From positions 186,001-250,000 of the forward strand of contig CAVQJL010000012.1 of assembly GCA_963712815.1 (NCBI GenBank): DNA of 64,000 nucleotides, in the 5' to 3' direction. This DNA is from RPQJ01 sp963712815. Its GTDB lineage: Bacteria > Pseudomonadota > Gammaproteobacteria > Steroidobacterales > Steroidobacteraceae. Shown here piece by piece: positions 52,701 through 60,973 of the stretch (its first letter is position 1; every line of letters begins with the position of its first letter). The notes under the pieces were generated by a model. The model saw nothing but the letters and a program-made list of their open reading frames with translations, did not search any database and had not been told where the DNA came from. Both the position numbers and the translations under genes were made by a program.

Positions 52701-52906
52701 ACTTCCCGATGGCCCGCGCCATCATCGGCGGCCTCGCCTTCTCGGCAGCCGTGTCGCTGCTGATCGTCCCGATGTTCTACGTCTGGTTCGACGACCTGAA
52801 TTTGTGGCGCAGGCGCGTCTTCGTACGGAGCGACCGGACCGCCGGCAGTACGCAACCGGCCGCGACCGAGCCAGCAACCGCGACCCAGCCGGCCGCGGCG
52901 CGATGA
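49793..52906 (+). CDS. RND efflux pump permease subunit 2
   Basis: A 1037-residue RND transporter, clearly related to but distinct from its neighbour; the two start nine bases apart. Helix 1 is RPVTTVMVALAVLAVGLISS. Helix 4 reads AIGMLVDNSVVITESIF and helix 10 reads ILIGVVVNIGIVLIAHVIEL, so the same Asp-to-Asn and Lys-to-Asn replacements occur. Two different pump genes behind one adaptor recall the MdtABC heteromultimer. No outer-membrane factor gene follows, so a TolC-like channel elsewhere is presumed. A Thr/Ala/Gln-rich tail closes the protein. Substrate unknown. Confidence 0.93.
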   Translation: MRHTRIALERPVTTVMVALAVLAVGLISSRLLRLEAMPDITFPGMRVVIPYSGSTPEEIELQIVRPVEEALATLSGIQEIRATAQSDQAQFDVLFEWDRDPDTTAFEVRTKIDAIRPQLPDGADRVLMFSFNAGSQAMVVIRIASDQDLTDQYDNLEKYLKRPIERLEGVARVELQGVQPRELRVLIDPNRLAAYGVDVQELQSLLRRSNFSVSAGEITENGQRFTVRPIGEFRSIGDVRELLVAPGIRLSDVAQVQLVAPELPIGRRMDGRPAVGIDVHKTTQANVVDVAARVIAAVEEARKAPQLQGVEILVVGNDADSVLQSLRELRNAGLIGASLSFFMLLLFLRHLPTTAIVSLAVPASLLVTLAAMYFLGLSLNILTMMGMLLAIGMLVDNSVVITESIFRHRQSRPGQPLEATIAGVREVGVATLAGTFSTIIVFLPLVFGEKNQMSIFLVHVAVPIVVAMLASLVVAQTLIPMLAARMPPPPPVAGTSLFGRLQRHYGTALGWALDHPKTMALAVVLLLASPVPLFALKLAKVDPFPQEASRSLQLSYHLNGSYPMQRVEEAVKRMDAYVEANLERFDVDTYYSLWTADYAYTRLYLTPKEEARVPAAEVMRLFLEDMPDIIIGQPSFQFEEGQGGATAFSLQLVGESTERLAEVSRDVVHRLEAVPGLEAVRSEAGVGEEEVQVVVNRDRAAQLGLTTEQIALTVAGALRGDKLPELRTSEREITMRLAFRENDRQSVEDLAKVPVMLADGSRTELGAVADFIVRPSDREIKRVNRLTSVAISANLAKGTTMEDARARVQPVMDAYALPPGYSWKFGRGFEENDKAVQTMVQNMLLAVVLIFLVMAALFESTLYPLSIITSILFALVGAVWFLALTGTTITMMAMIGFMILIGVVVNIGIVLIAHVIELRASGLSRRDALLQAGRDRLRPILMTTLTTLFGMLPLAIGDAQLGGSGQGPAYFPMARAIIGGLAFSAAVSLLIVPMFYVWFDDLNLWRRRVFVRSDRTAGSTQPAATEPATATQPAAAR

Positions 52907-52925
52907 TCGCTGCGTCCTCGCAAGC

Positions 52926-53933
52926 TCAGCGCAGCAGCGCCTTGTAGACGTCCCAGTACTCGTCGACCAGCACCTGCCCGGCTGCCTGCAGGCTGTCCGG
53001 GGACGCCACGGTATCGCCAGCCCCGCGGTACCGGACCGTGCGCCGCAACCCGTCCGTGCGTCCCTTGAGGGCCGCGAGGTCATCCTGCATGTGCTCGATC
53101 TCGCCGAGCGCGTGAGAGGCGCGTTGCATGAGCGTGACGCATTCCTCGCGCCCGCCGTAGTCCGCGTCGAAGACGCGGCGACGCGTGGTCTCGCGCGCGA
53201 GATCCGCAAGTCCCTCGGCCGACAGTCGCTCGTGCAGCGCGTGCGCGTAGGCGATCACCGCGAGGTTGATGGCGCGCCGACCCTCGAGGCTCAGGCCCTC
53301 GAACAGCGGCGGCGGCTCGGACTCCACCGCGTGCTTCCGATCGCCGAGGTCAGTGACCTGCGTTAGCGCAGCATCGATGCGCAGCCGCCGGCCCTCGATG
53401 CTCGCGCGCAGCCGCTTGCGGCGCAGGTGGTTCCAGAACCCGCCCAGCGTCTCGAGGCGTTGCTCGGCGAGGCGCTGCTCGGCCTGAAGCTGGTCGGCGA
53501 GCACGCTGGCCTCGAGGAGCTCGCGGTCCACGTCGGCGGCGCGCCCCCGCCTGACCGACTCGAATTCCACGAGCTGCGCCCGGCGCTCGCGGTCCTTCTG
53601 TTGCCTCGCAAGCTCGCCGGCGAACTGCTCGACGCGTCCAGCCGCGGCACGCCACACCGCCCGCAGCTGGAAATAGGCGAGGCACTTGTAACCTTCCGCG
53701 GGACGACCGAGGTATTGCTCGAGCGAGTCGAGCTGCTCCTCGACACGCATCGTGGCGCCCTCCTGCAGCTTGAGGCGGTCGAGCAGCCGGTGACGCTCCT
53801 CGTCGAGTGCGTGCAGTTCCTGCTTGAGCTGGGCACGGTTGCGAAACAGTGCGACGAGTCGTTCGTCTTCCGCCGGCACGTGCCGCCCGGCAAGCCTGGC
53901 GGTCAGCCGGCGCAGGCTGTCGCGAGGGCTCAT
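52926..53933 (-). CDS. Coiled-coil protein of unknown function
   Basis: A 335-residue soluble protein. Residues ~25-200 are strongly helical and charged with heptad character (RAQLKQELHALDEERHRLLDRLKLQEGATMRVEEQLDSLEQYLGRP and two later runs rich in Glu, Gln and Arg). The C-terminal third is better ordered: LEGRRAINLAVIAYAHALHERL, ETTRRRVFDADYGGREECVTLM, and an end at VDEYWDVYKALL. No P-loop, signal peptide or membrane helix is visible, and I do not recognise the family. The ATG (MSPRDSL) overlaps the upstream DUF1249 gene by four bases. Convergent with the RND operon. Confidence 0.75.
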   Translation of the reverse strand: MSPRDSLRRLTARLAGRHVPAEDERLVALFRNRAQLKQELHALDEERHRLLDRLKLQEGATMRVEEQLDSLEQYLGRPAEGYKCLAYFQLRAVWRAAAGRVEQFAGELARQQKDRERRAQLVEFESVRRGRAADVDRELLEASVLADQLQAEQRLAEQRLETLGGFWNHLRRKRLRASIEGRRLRIDAALTQVTDLGDRKHAVESEPPPLFEGLSLEGRRAINLAVIAYAHALHERLSAEGLADLARETTRRRVFDADYGGREECVTLMQRASHALGEIEHMQDDLAALKGRTDGLRRTVRYRGAGDTVASPDSLQAAGQVLVDEYWDVYKALLR

Positions 53934-54403
53934 GCAGGGCCGGGCGCGACCGCCGGCGCGAACCGGTGACCACGCTCTGCGCAGTAGTCGAGCCACTTGT
54001 TGAGAAGCATGTTGCGCAGCCAGCGCTCGCCGAGTCCCGACGGCAGCGCGGCCCGCAGGCCCGACAGGCCGGGATGCCGCAGGCGTGCCGCGCCGTGGCT
54101 GGCCTCGGCGAGCCGGGCGTCGTGGTAGACGCGGACCTCGAGGTCGGGCTCTGCCACAGTTCCCTCGGGATCGCCGAACAGGTAGGTCATTCGGAGGATG
54201 GTCGTGTAGCGACAGTGCTCGATCGCCAGCAGGTGCAGATCGAGGTCACCCGGCGTGCGGGAGACCGTCGCCCCGCGCAACTCGCGCACGTCCCCGAGCA
54301 GCGCCCGCAGCCGGATGTAGTTGCTCTCGTACAGCGTCATGAGGCTGACGAAACTCACCGGACGGGCACGCCACGACGTCACGCAGAGGCTGTCGACGAT
54401 CAT
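53930..54403 (-). CDS. DUF1249 family protein (YqiB-like)
   Basis: A 157-residue protein with the YqiB/DUF1249 landmarks: LMTLYESNYIRLRALLGD, then DLDLHLLAIEHCRYTTILRMTYLF, DLEVRVYHDARLAEASH, and the C-terminal LNKWLDYCAERGHRF. E. coli yqiB lies near nudF and cpdA, which are not here. The family's function is unknown. An extended -10 (TGATATATT) ends six bases before the ATG, so the message may be leaderless. Coupled by ATGA to the coiled-coil gene. Confidence 0.85.
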   Translation of the reverse strand: MIVDSLCVTSWRARPVSFVSLMTLYESNYIRLRALLGDVRELRGATVSRTPGDLDLHLLAIEHCRYTTILRMTYLFGDPEGTVAEPDLEVRVYHDARLAEASHGAARLRHPGLSGLRAALPSGLGERWLRNMLLNKWLDYCAERGHRFAPAVAPGPA

Positions 54404-54418
54404 TTTTTCAATATATCA
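54404..54418 (-). promoter_or_regulatory. Extended -10 directly before the DUF1249 gene
   Basis: On the minus strand TGATATATT ends at 54410, followed by six A-rich bases and then the ATG at 54403. A normal transcript start 6-8 bases past the -10 would fall on or next to the A of ATG, giving a leaderless or nearly leaderless mRNA. No Shine-Dalgarno is present. Confidence 0.5.
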
Positions 54419-54464
54419 CAGGGGTTTCGCGCTTCCGTGACGCACCGCACGGCGCTCGCAGGCG

Positions 54465-55289
54465 TCACGGCCGGAGCCTGCGCTCGATGCCCTTGCGGTC
54501 GATGACGCGGCTCGCGATCTCCTCGATCGAGCACTCCGTGGCGTCGAGACAGGGCACGCCGTGGCGCTGGAAAAGGGTCTCGGCGCACCGGACTTCGAAC
54601 TCGCACTGCTGCAGCGAGGCGTATCGGCTGCCCGGCCGACGTTCGTTGCGGATCTGCTGCAGGCGCTGCGGGGCGATCGTCAGCCCGAACAGCTTCGCGG
54701 CGTGCGGGCGAAGGATGGCAGGCAATTGCTTGCTCTCGAAGTCCTCCTCGGTGAGCGGGTAGTTCGCGGCGAACACGCCGTACTGCATCGCCATATAGAT
54801 GCACGTCGGCGTCTTGCCGGAGCGCGAGACACCGACCAGGACGACGTCGGCCCGCCCGTAGCCGGCGGTGACGCCACCGTCGTCGGCGGCCAGCGCAAAG
54901 TTCGTGGCCTCGATGCGCGTGCCGTACACGACCTGGTCGGCGATGCCGTGGGCGCGGCCCTCCCGCTCCGAGGACTTGACCTGCAGCTCCGCCTCGAGCG
55001 GCCCGAGGAACGCGTCGAAGAAGTCGAGGAACAAGCCGTCGCTGCGCTTCACCGCAGAGCGCAGTTCGTCCTTGACGAGCGTGCTGAACACCACCGGCCG
55101 CGCACCGTCCGCGATGGCGGTCGCATTGATCTTCCGGACCGCCTCCTCCGCCTTGTCAAGGCTGGATATAAATGGCAGAGTCACCTGTCTGAACTCGAGC
55201 CCGTCGAACTGCGTGAGCAGGCTGTGTCCCATCGTTTCCGCAGTCACTCCGGTCTGGTCCGAGACAAAAAAAGCGGTTCTTCTGGGCAT
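54465..55289 (-). CDS. ppsR: PEP synthase regulatory protein (bifunctional kinase/pyrophosphorylase)
   Basis: Inactivates and reactivates PEP synthase by ADP-dependent phosphorylation and Pi-dependent dephosphorylation (DUF299 family). The 274-residue protein begins RRTAFFVSDQTGVTAETMGHSLL and has the P-loop GVSRSGKT at 153-160 followed by PTCIYMAMQYG. The C-terminal stretch contains SRYASLQQCEFEVRCAETLF. It is divergent from ppsA, its target, with 73 bases between the starts. That is the usual arrangement. Confidence 0.96.
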   Translation of the reverse strand: MPRRTAFFVSDQTGVTAETMGHSLLTQFDGLEFRQVTLPFISSLDKAEEAVRKINATAIADGARPVVFSTLVKDELRSAVKRSDGLFLDFFDAFLGPLEAELQVKSSEREGRAHGIADQVVYGTRIEATNFALAADDGGVTAGYGRADVVLVGVSRSGKTPTCIYMAMQYGVFAANYPLTEEDFESKQLPAILRPHAAKLFGLTIAPQRLQQIRNERRPGSRYASLQQCEFEVRCAETLFQRHGVPCLDATECSIEEIASRVIDRKGIERRLRP

Positions 55290-55362
55290 TGGCGCACTGC
55301 TCTACCGAGCACAGGGTTCGCGCAGTCTTTCACCGGCATCCTGACGTAGCAAGAGGTCCGCC

Positions 55363-57738
<2,376 letters not shown>

Positions 57739-57780
57739 CGCGGCGGGGGCGCGGCTTGCGGTCGCGCTGGTCGGTCGATC

Positions 57781-57919
57781 GTGCGGTGGTGCTGGTGCTG
57801 GTTCTGGTTGGCGGTTCGCGCCGGCCCGCTGGATGCGGGCCTTTGCGAACCCCCAACCAGAACTTCAAGTCCGCGCCTGAGCGACTGGCCGGCCTGCGGC
57901 CTGCCAGTCGCACGGCGCA
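57781..57919 (+). repeat. Structured repeat, copy 1
   Basis: In order: box GTGCGGTGGTG (57781-57791), hairpin A (57801-57863), GCGCCTGAGCGA (57873-57884), hairpin B (57881-57911), and TCGCACGGCGCA (57908-57919). Hairpin A is a 63-nt long stem with arms starting GTTCTGGTTGGC, an inner stem GGCCCGC/GCGGGCC and loop TGGAT. Its 39-nt core (57813-57851) is the exact reverse complement of 58129-58167. Hairpin B has arms GCGACTGGC/GCCAGTCGC. Looser similarity to copy 2 may extend outwards to about 57754 (GCTTGC). It begins about 40 bases after the ppsA stop. Confidence 0.85.
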
Positions 57920-58019
57920 TGCGGCGTCGGGGAAATGCCGGACTTTTCGGCGCTCGTCACGGCGTTGGGCTAGAGGTTCACCGGCGCGCGCGGCCGCAGG
58001 CAACGCAAGGTCGGGGCGA

Positions 58020-58078
58020 CTCCAGCTGCGCCGCGCGAATTCGGGGTCCGGCAAACTCCACTTGCGCCGTGCGAGTTC
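58020..58078. repeat. Imperfect 23-nt direct repeats, 36-base period
   Basis: Two 23-nt segments, 58020-58042 and 58056-58078, agree at 18 positions (CTCCAgcTGCGCCGcGCGAaTTC against CTCCActTGCGCCGtGCGAgTTC). The second overlaps the inner end of copy 2 of the structured repeat. The spacer may therefore hold a degenerate further unit. Confidence 0.6.
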
Positions 58079-58190
58079 TCGGCTCGGCGAGAACTCGCCC
58101 AGGCGCCGCGTGTCGAGCGCCTTTTGGTGGTTCGCAAAGGCCCGCATCCAGCGGGCCGGCGCGAACCATCAAAAGGCGCCACCACCGCAC
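58063..58190 (-). repeat. Structured repeat, copy 2 (opposite orientation)
   Basis: Read on the minus strand: GTGCGGTGGTG (58180-58190), hairpin A (58117-58179), GCGCCTGGGCGA (58095-58106), hairpin B (58071-58098), TCGCACGGCGCA (58063-58074). The 39-nt core of hairpin A (58129-58167) is identical to copy 1. The outer 12 bases of each arm differ completely (GCGCCTTTTGGT and ATCAAAAGGCGC here) but still pair with one G-T exception. Hairpin B has 11-bp arms GCGAGTTCTCG/CGAGAACTCGC. Copy 2 ends 50 bases before the recR stop. Confidence 0.85.
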
Positions 58191-58240
58191 CGCCGATCCG
58201 AGCTCCCGCCCGACCGCCAGAGGCAGCAGCAAGCGCTGAT

Positions 58241-58840
58241 TCAGCCGACGGTCTGCCGCCCCGCCAGCGCGTGCGCGAGCGTGCCGCCATCCACGTATTC
58301 GAGCTCGCCGCCGACCGGCACGCCGTGCGCGATGCGCGAGGCGCGGATGCCGCTGCGCGTGACCACCTCGGCGAGGAAATGCGCCGTCGCCTCGCCCTCC
58401 ACCGTCGGGTTCGTGGCCAGGATCACCTCGCGCACCACGCCTTCGCCCAGCACGCGATCGAGGGCCTCGATGCCGATCTCCTCGGGACCAATGCCATCGA
58501 GCGGCGAGAGATGCCCCATGAGCACGAAATAGCAGCCGCGGAAGCCGCCGGACTGCTCGATCGCCACCACGTCGGCCGGCGACTCGACGATGCAGAGCAG
58601 GCTGCGGTCGCGCCCCGGGTTGGCGCAGACCGGGCAGAACTCGCCCTCCGCGAACATCCGGCACCGGCTGCAACTGCCGAGTTGCTCGAGGGCGCCACCC
58701 ACGGCGACGGCGATCTGCCGCGCCCCGTCGCGATCACGCTCGAGCAGGTGGAACGCCATGCGCTGCGCCGATTTGGGGCCCACGCCTGGCAGGCACCGCA
58801 GCGCTTCGATGAGACGATCGAGCGAGGGCGGGTAATGCAT
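58241..58840 (-). CDS. recR: Recombination mediator RecR
   Basis: Works with RecF and RecO in loading RecA at gaps. The 199-residue protein has the N-terminal helix-hairpin-helix LRCLPGVGPKSAQRMAFHLL and the zinc finger Cys 57, 60, 69, 72. The Toprim domain starts CIVESPADVVAIEQSG, with HLSPLDGIGPEEIGI and a closing Walker-B-like stretch ILATNPTVEGEATAHFL. It is the last gene of dnaX-ybaB-recR, the order found across proteobacteria. Confidence 0.97.
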   Translation of the reverse strand: MHYPPSLDRLIEALRCLPGVGPKSAQRMAFHLLERDRDGARQIAVAVGGALEQLGSCSRCRMFAEGEFCPVCANPGRDRSLLCIVESPADVVAIEQSGGFRGCYFVLMGHLSPLDGIGPEEIGIEALDRVLGEGVVREVILATNPTVEGEATAHFLAEVVTRSGIRASRIAHGVPVGGELEYVDGGTLAHALAGRQTVG

Positions 58841-58852
58841 CCCCGCGCGGCC

Positions 58853-59182
58853 TCAGCCCCCGAACGGGAGCTTGAGCCCGGGCGGCAGGCTCATGCCGCC
58901 CATCAGGCCGGACATGCGCTCCTGCGTCGCGGCGCCGAGGCGGTGCACCGCGTCGTTGAACGCGGCCGCCACGAGGTCCTCGATCAGTTCACGGTCGTCG
59001 AGCGACACCGACGGGTCGATCTGCACGCGCTTCGCCTCGTGGCGACCGTTGATCGTGACCTTCACCATGCCGCCGCCGGCCTCGCCGGTGACTTCCATGG
59101 CGGCGATCTCCGCCTGCGCCTTCTCCACGTTGGCCTGCAGCTGCTGGGCCTGCTTCATGATGTTGCCGATACCGCCTTTCAT
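58853..59182 (-). CDS. ybaB: Nucleoid-associated protein YbaB/EbfC
   Basis: A 109-residue DNA-binding protein that forms a tweezer-shaped dimer. The sequence MKGGIGNIMKQAQQLQANVEKAQAEIAAMEVTGEAGGGMVKVTINGRHEAKRVQIDP and the PGLKLPF terminus are diagnostic. It lies 24 bases after dnaX and 12 before recR, the usual setting. Confidence 0.96.
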   Translation of the reverse strand: MKGGIGNIMKQAQQLQANVEKAQAEIAAMEVTGEAGGGMVKVTINGRHEAKRVQIDPSVSLDDRELIEDLVAAAFNDAVHRLGAATQERMSGLMGGMSLPPGLKLPFGG

Positions 59183-59206
59183 GCTCGACTGGACTCCAGG
59201 GTTGAT

Positions 59207-60799
59207 TCAGTTCAGGGGCTTGACCGATCCGGGCTGCACCGTGGCGCCGAAGACCTCGCGCAACGTCCGGACGTTGGCGTCCGCGTCGATGGCCTGCTCG
59301 GCCGCACGCTGGCGATCGTCCACGGCACGCGCAAGCTGGCGTGCGGGCGTCGCCTCTTCAGCCTCGCTCACCGCGATCGACAGGCGCACGGGCGTGCCGA
59401 AGTGGTTCGACAGCGCCTCGGCCAGCTTCTGCTCGAGCTGGGGACGGCGATAGTGCTCGCCGGCGGCATCGAGCCGCAGTTGCACGGCGTCGCCCGAGCG
59501 GCCCACCAGCACGCAGTGCGCCGCGAGCTGGCTCGCCGGACCCTGCAGCCCGAGCGCCGCGACGATCGCGGGCCAGTCGCCGCCAATCGCATCGGACGAC
59601 GTCGCACGCCGGCGTGTCACGGTGGAGACGGCGGGCGGCGCGCGTCCCGACCCGGTCGCATTCGAGGCTGCCGATGCCGGCACGGCGGCCGGCGGCGCGA
59701 GCGATCGCCCGGTCGTTTCCGGCCGGAACGCCAGCATCCTGAGCAGCGCCATTTCGAAGCCGCCGCGCGCGTCCGGGGCGAAGTCGAGGTCGCGGCGCGC
59801 CATGATCGCGATCTGGTAGAGGAGCTGGAGGTCTTCGGGCGAGAAGCGCGGCGCGAGTCCCGCGAGCGCAGCGTCCTGCTCCTCATCCTCGCTGATCAGG
59901 TCCGGCAGCGCCTGCAGCAGTGCCATGCGCTGGATGGCAGCCGCGAGCTCGCCGAGGGCCTGGTCGTAATCGGGGGCACGCTCGTCGAGCTGGGCCACGC
60001 AGCCCATCAGCGAGACGCCGTCGCCGTCCGCCAGCGCGTTGAGCAAGGCCTCGACGTGGCGACGGTCGAGCGTTCCGAGCAGGCTGCGCACCTCGCTCTC
60101 GAGCGCCCGGCCGCCGCCGAAGGCGAGCACCTGGTCGAACAGCGACAGCGCATCGCGCATGCTGCCTTCGGCGCTGCGCGCAATGGCCCGGAGTGCGGCG
60201 GGCTCGAACTCGACCTCCTCCGCAACCGCAATCGACGCCAGTCGCTCCTGGATCAGCGGCAGCGGCAGCCGCCGCAGGTGGAATTGCAGGCAGCGCGACA
60301 GCACGGTGACGGGCAGCTTCTGCGGGTCGGTCGTCGCAAGCAGGAACTTCACGTGCGGCGGGGGCTCCTCGAGCGTCTTCAGCAGCGCGTTGAAGGAGTG
60401 GGTCGAGAGCATGTGCACCTCGTCGATGAGATACACCTTGCAGCGGCCGCGCGCCGGCGCGTACTGCACGTTGTCGAGCAACTCGCGCGTGTCGTCAACC
60501 TTGGTGCGCGAGGCCGCGTCCACCTCGAGCAGGTCCACGAAGCGGCCGGCGTCGATGTCGCGGCAGGCGCCGCATTCGCCGCAGGGTTTCGACGACACGC
60601 CGCGCTCGCAGTTGAGGGACTTGGCGAAGATGCGGGCGATCGTGGTCTTGCCCACGCCGCGGGTGCCGGTGAACAGGAACGCGTGGTGGATGCGGCCGGA
60701 GTCGAGCGCGTTCGTGAGCGCACGGCGAACGTGGTCCTGCCCGACCAACTCCTCGAAGCTGCGCGGTCGCCATTTGCGGGCGAGGACGAGGTAACTCAT
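59207..60799 (-). CDS. dnaX: DNA polymerase III subunit gamma/tau
   Basis: Clamp-loader ATPase. The 530-residue protein opens MSYLVLARKWRPRSFEELVGQDHV. Walker A GTRGVGKT is at 45-52, zinc-binding Cys lie at 64, 73, 76 and 79, Walker B/DExx is LIDEVHML, sensor 1 is FLLATTDPQKLPVTVLSRC, and sensor 2 is GSMRDALSLFDQ. The C-terminal half is Ala/Arg-rich, then a tau-like alpha-binding region. It is shorter than E. coli tau (643). I see no A-AAA-AAG slippery site, so a gamma product by frameshift is not supported. Confidence 0.96.
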   Translation of the reverse strand: MSYLVLARKWRPRSFEELVGQDHVRRALTNALDSGRIHHAFLFTGTRGVGKTTIARIFAKSLNCERGVSSKPCGECGACRDIDAGRFVDLLEVDAASRTKVDDTRELLDNVQYAPARGRCKVYLIDEVHMLSTHSFNALLKTLEEPPPHVKFLLATTDPQKLPVTVLSRCLQFHLRRLPLPLIQERLASIAVAEEVEFEPAALRAIARSAEGSMRDALSLFDQVLAFGGGRALESEVRSLLGTLDRRHVEALLNALADGDGVSLMGCVAQLDERAPDYDQALGELAAAIQRMALLQALPDLISEDEEQDAALAGLAPRFSPEDLQLLYQIAIMARRDLDFAPDARGGFEMALLRMLAFRPETTGRSLAPPAAVPASAASNATGSGRAPPAVSTVTRRRATSSDAIGGDWPAIVAALGLQGPASQLAAHCVLVGRSGDAVQLRLDAAGEHYRRPQLEQKLAEALSNHFGTPVRLSIAVSEAEEATPARQLARAVDDRQRAAEQAIDADANVRTLREVFGATVQPGSVKPLN

Positions 60800-60831
60800 G
60801 GGCCAGGCGTTCCCGGTCGCGGATGAAGGGA

Positions 60832-60942
60832 GGCGGCCCGCGCCAGAAGGCCCCCGGCACCCGGTGTCACCGCTGCCGCTGCTCCCTTCCGGGCCTGACG
60901 GGGTTCACGGCTGACCGTCGCGAGGGATCCGACGCGAGCCAC
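60832..60942 (-). ncRNA. ffs: Signal recognition particle RNA (4.5S)
   Basis: The diagnostic apical segment GTCAGGCCCGGAAGGGAGCA, with its GGAA tetraloop at 60887-60890, is read on the minus strand. The ends were placed from pairing: GGTGGCTCGCG at the 5' end pairs fully, counting G-U, with CGCGGGCCGCC at the 3' end. This gives 111 nt, close to the 114 nt of E. coli 4.5S RNA. It binds Ffh to target nascent membrane proteins. It sits just upstream of dnaX, 32 bases before the dnaX start. Ends may be off by a few bases. Confidence 0.93.
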
Positions 60943-60973
60943 CATGGAAGCGCGAAACTATATCACGCCGGGG

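Larger units (their letters stand above)
57739..58240. other. Gene-free region between convergent ppsA and recR, filled by inverted structured repeats
   Basis: This 502-nt gap is the longest gene-free stretch in the window. Both flanking genes end here. It contains two facing copies of a structured repeat (57781-57919 and 58063-58190), a 143-nt spacer, and a pair of imperfect 23-nt repeats in the spacer. No intrinsic terminator with a U-tract is visible for either gene. The open frames across it also run antisense into ppsA and lack start signals, so I do not call a gene. Confidence 0.85.

Noticed and set aside
57801..57863. Integron attC site
   Set aside because: The palindrome and GTT...AAC ends suggested it, but there is no integrase, no cassette array, no typical bulged R/L box layout, and the copies are inverted.
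57801..58179. Insertion sequence with terminal inverted repeats
   Set aside because: The 379-bp interval has inverted ends but no transposase and no target-site duplication that I can see. A MITE remains possible and is covered in the findings.
59207..60799. Programmed frameshift in dnaX
   Set aside because: No A-AAA-AAG-type slippery site is visible in this GC-rich gene, so a gamma product is not supported.
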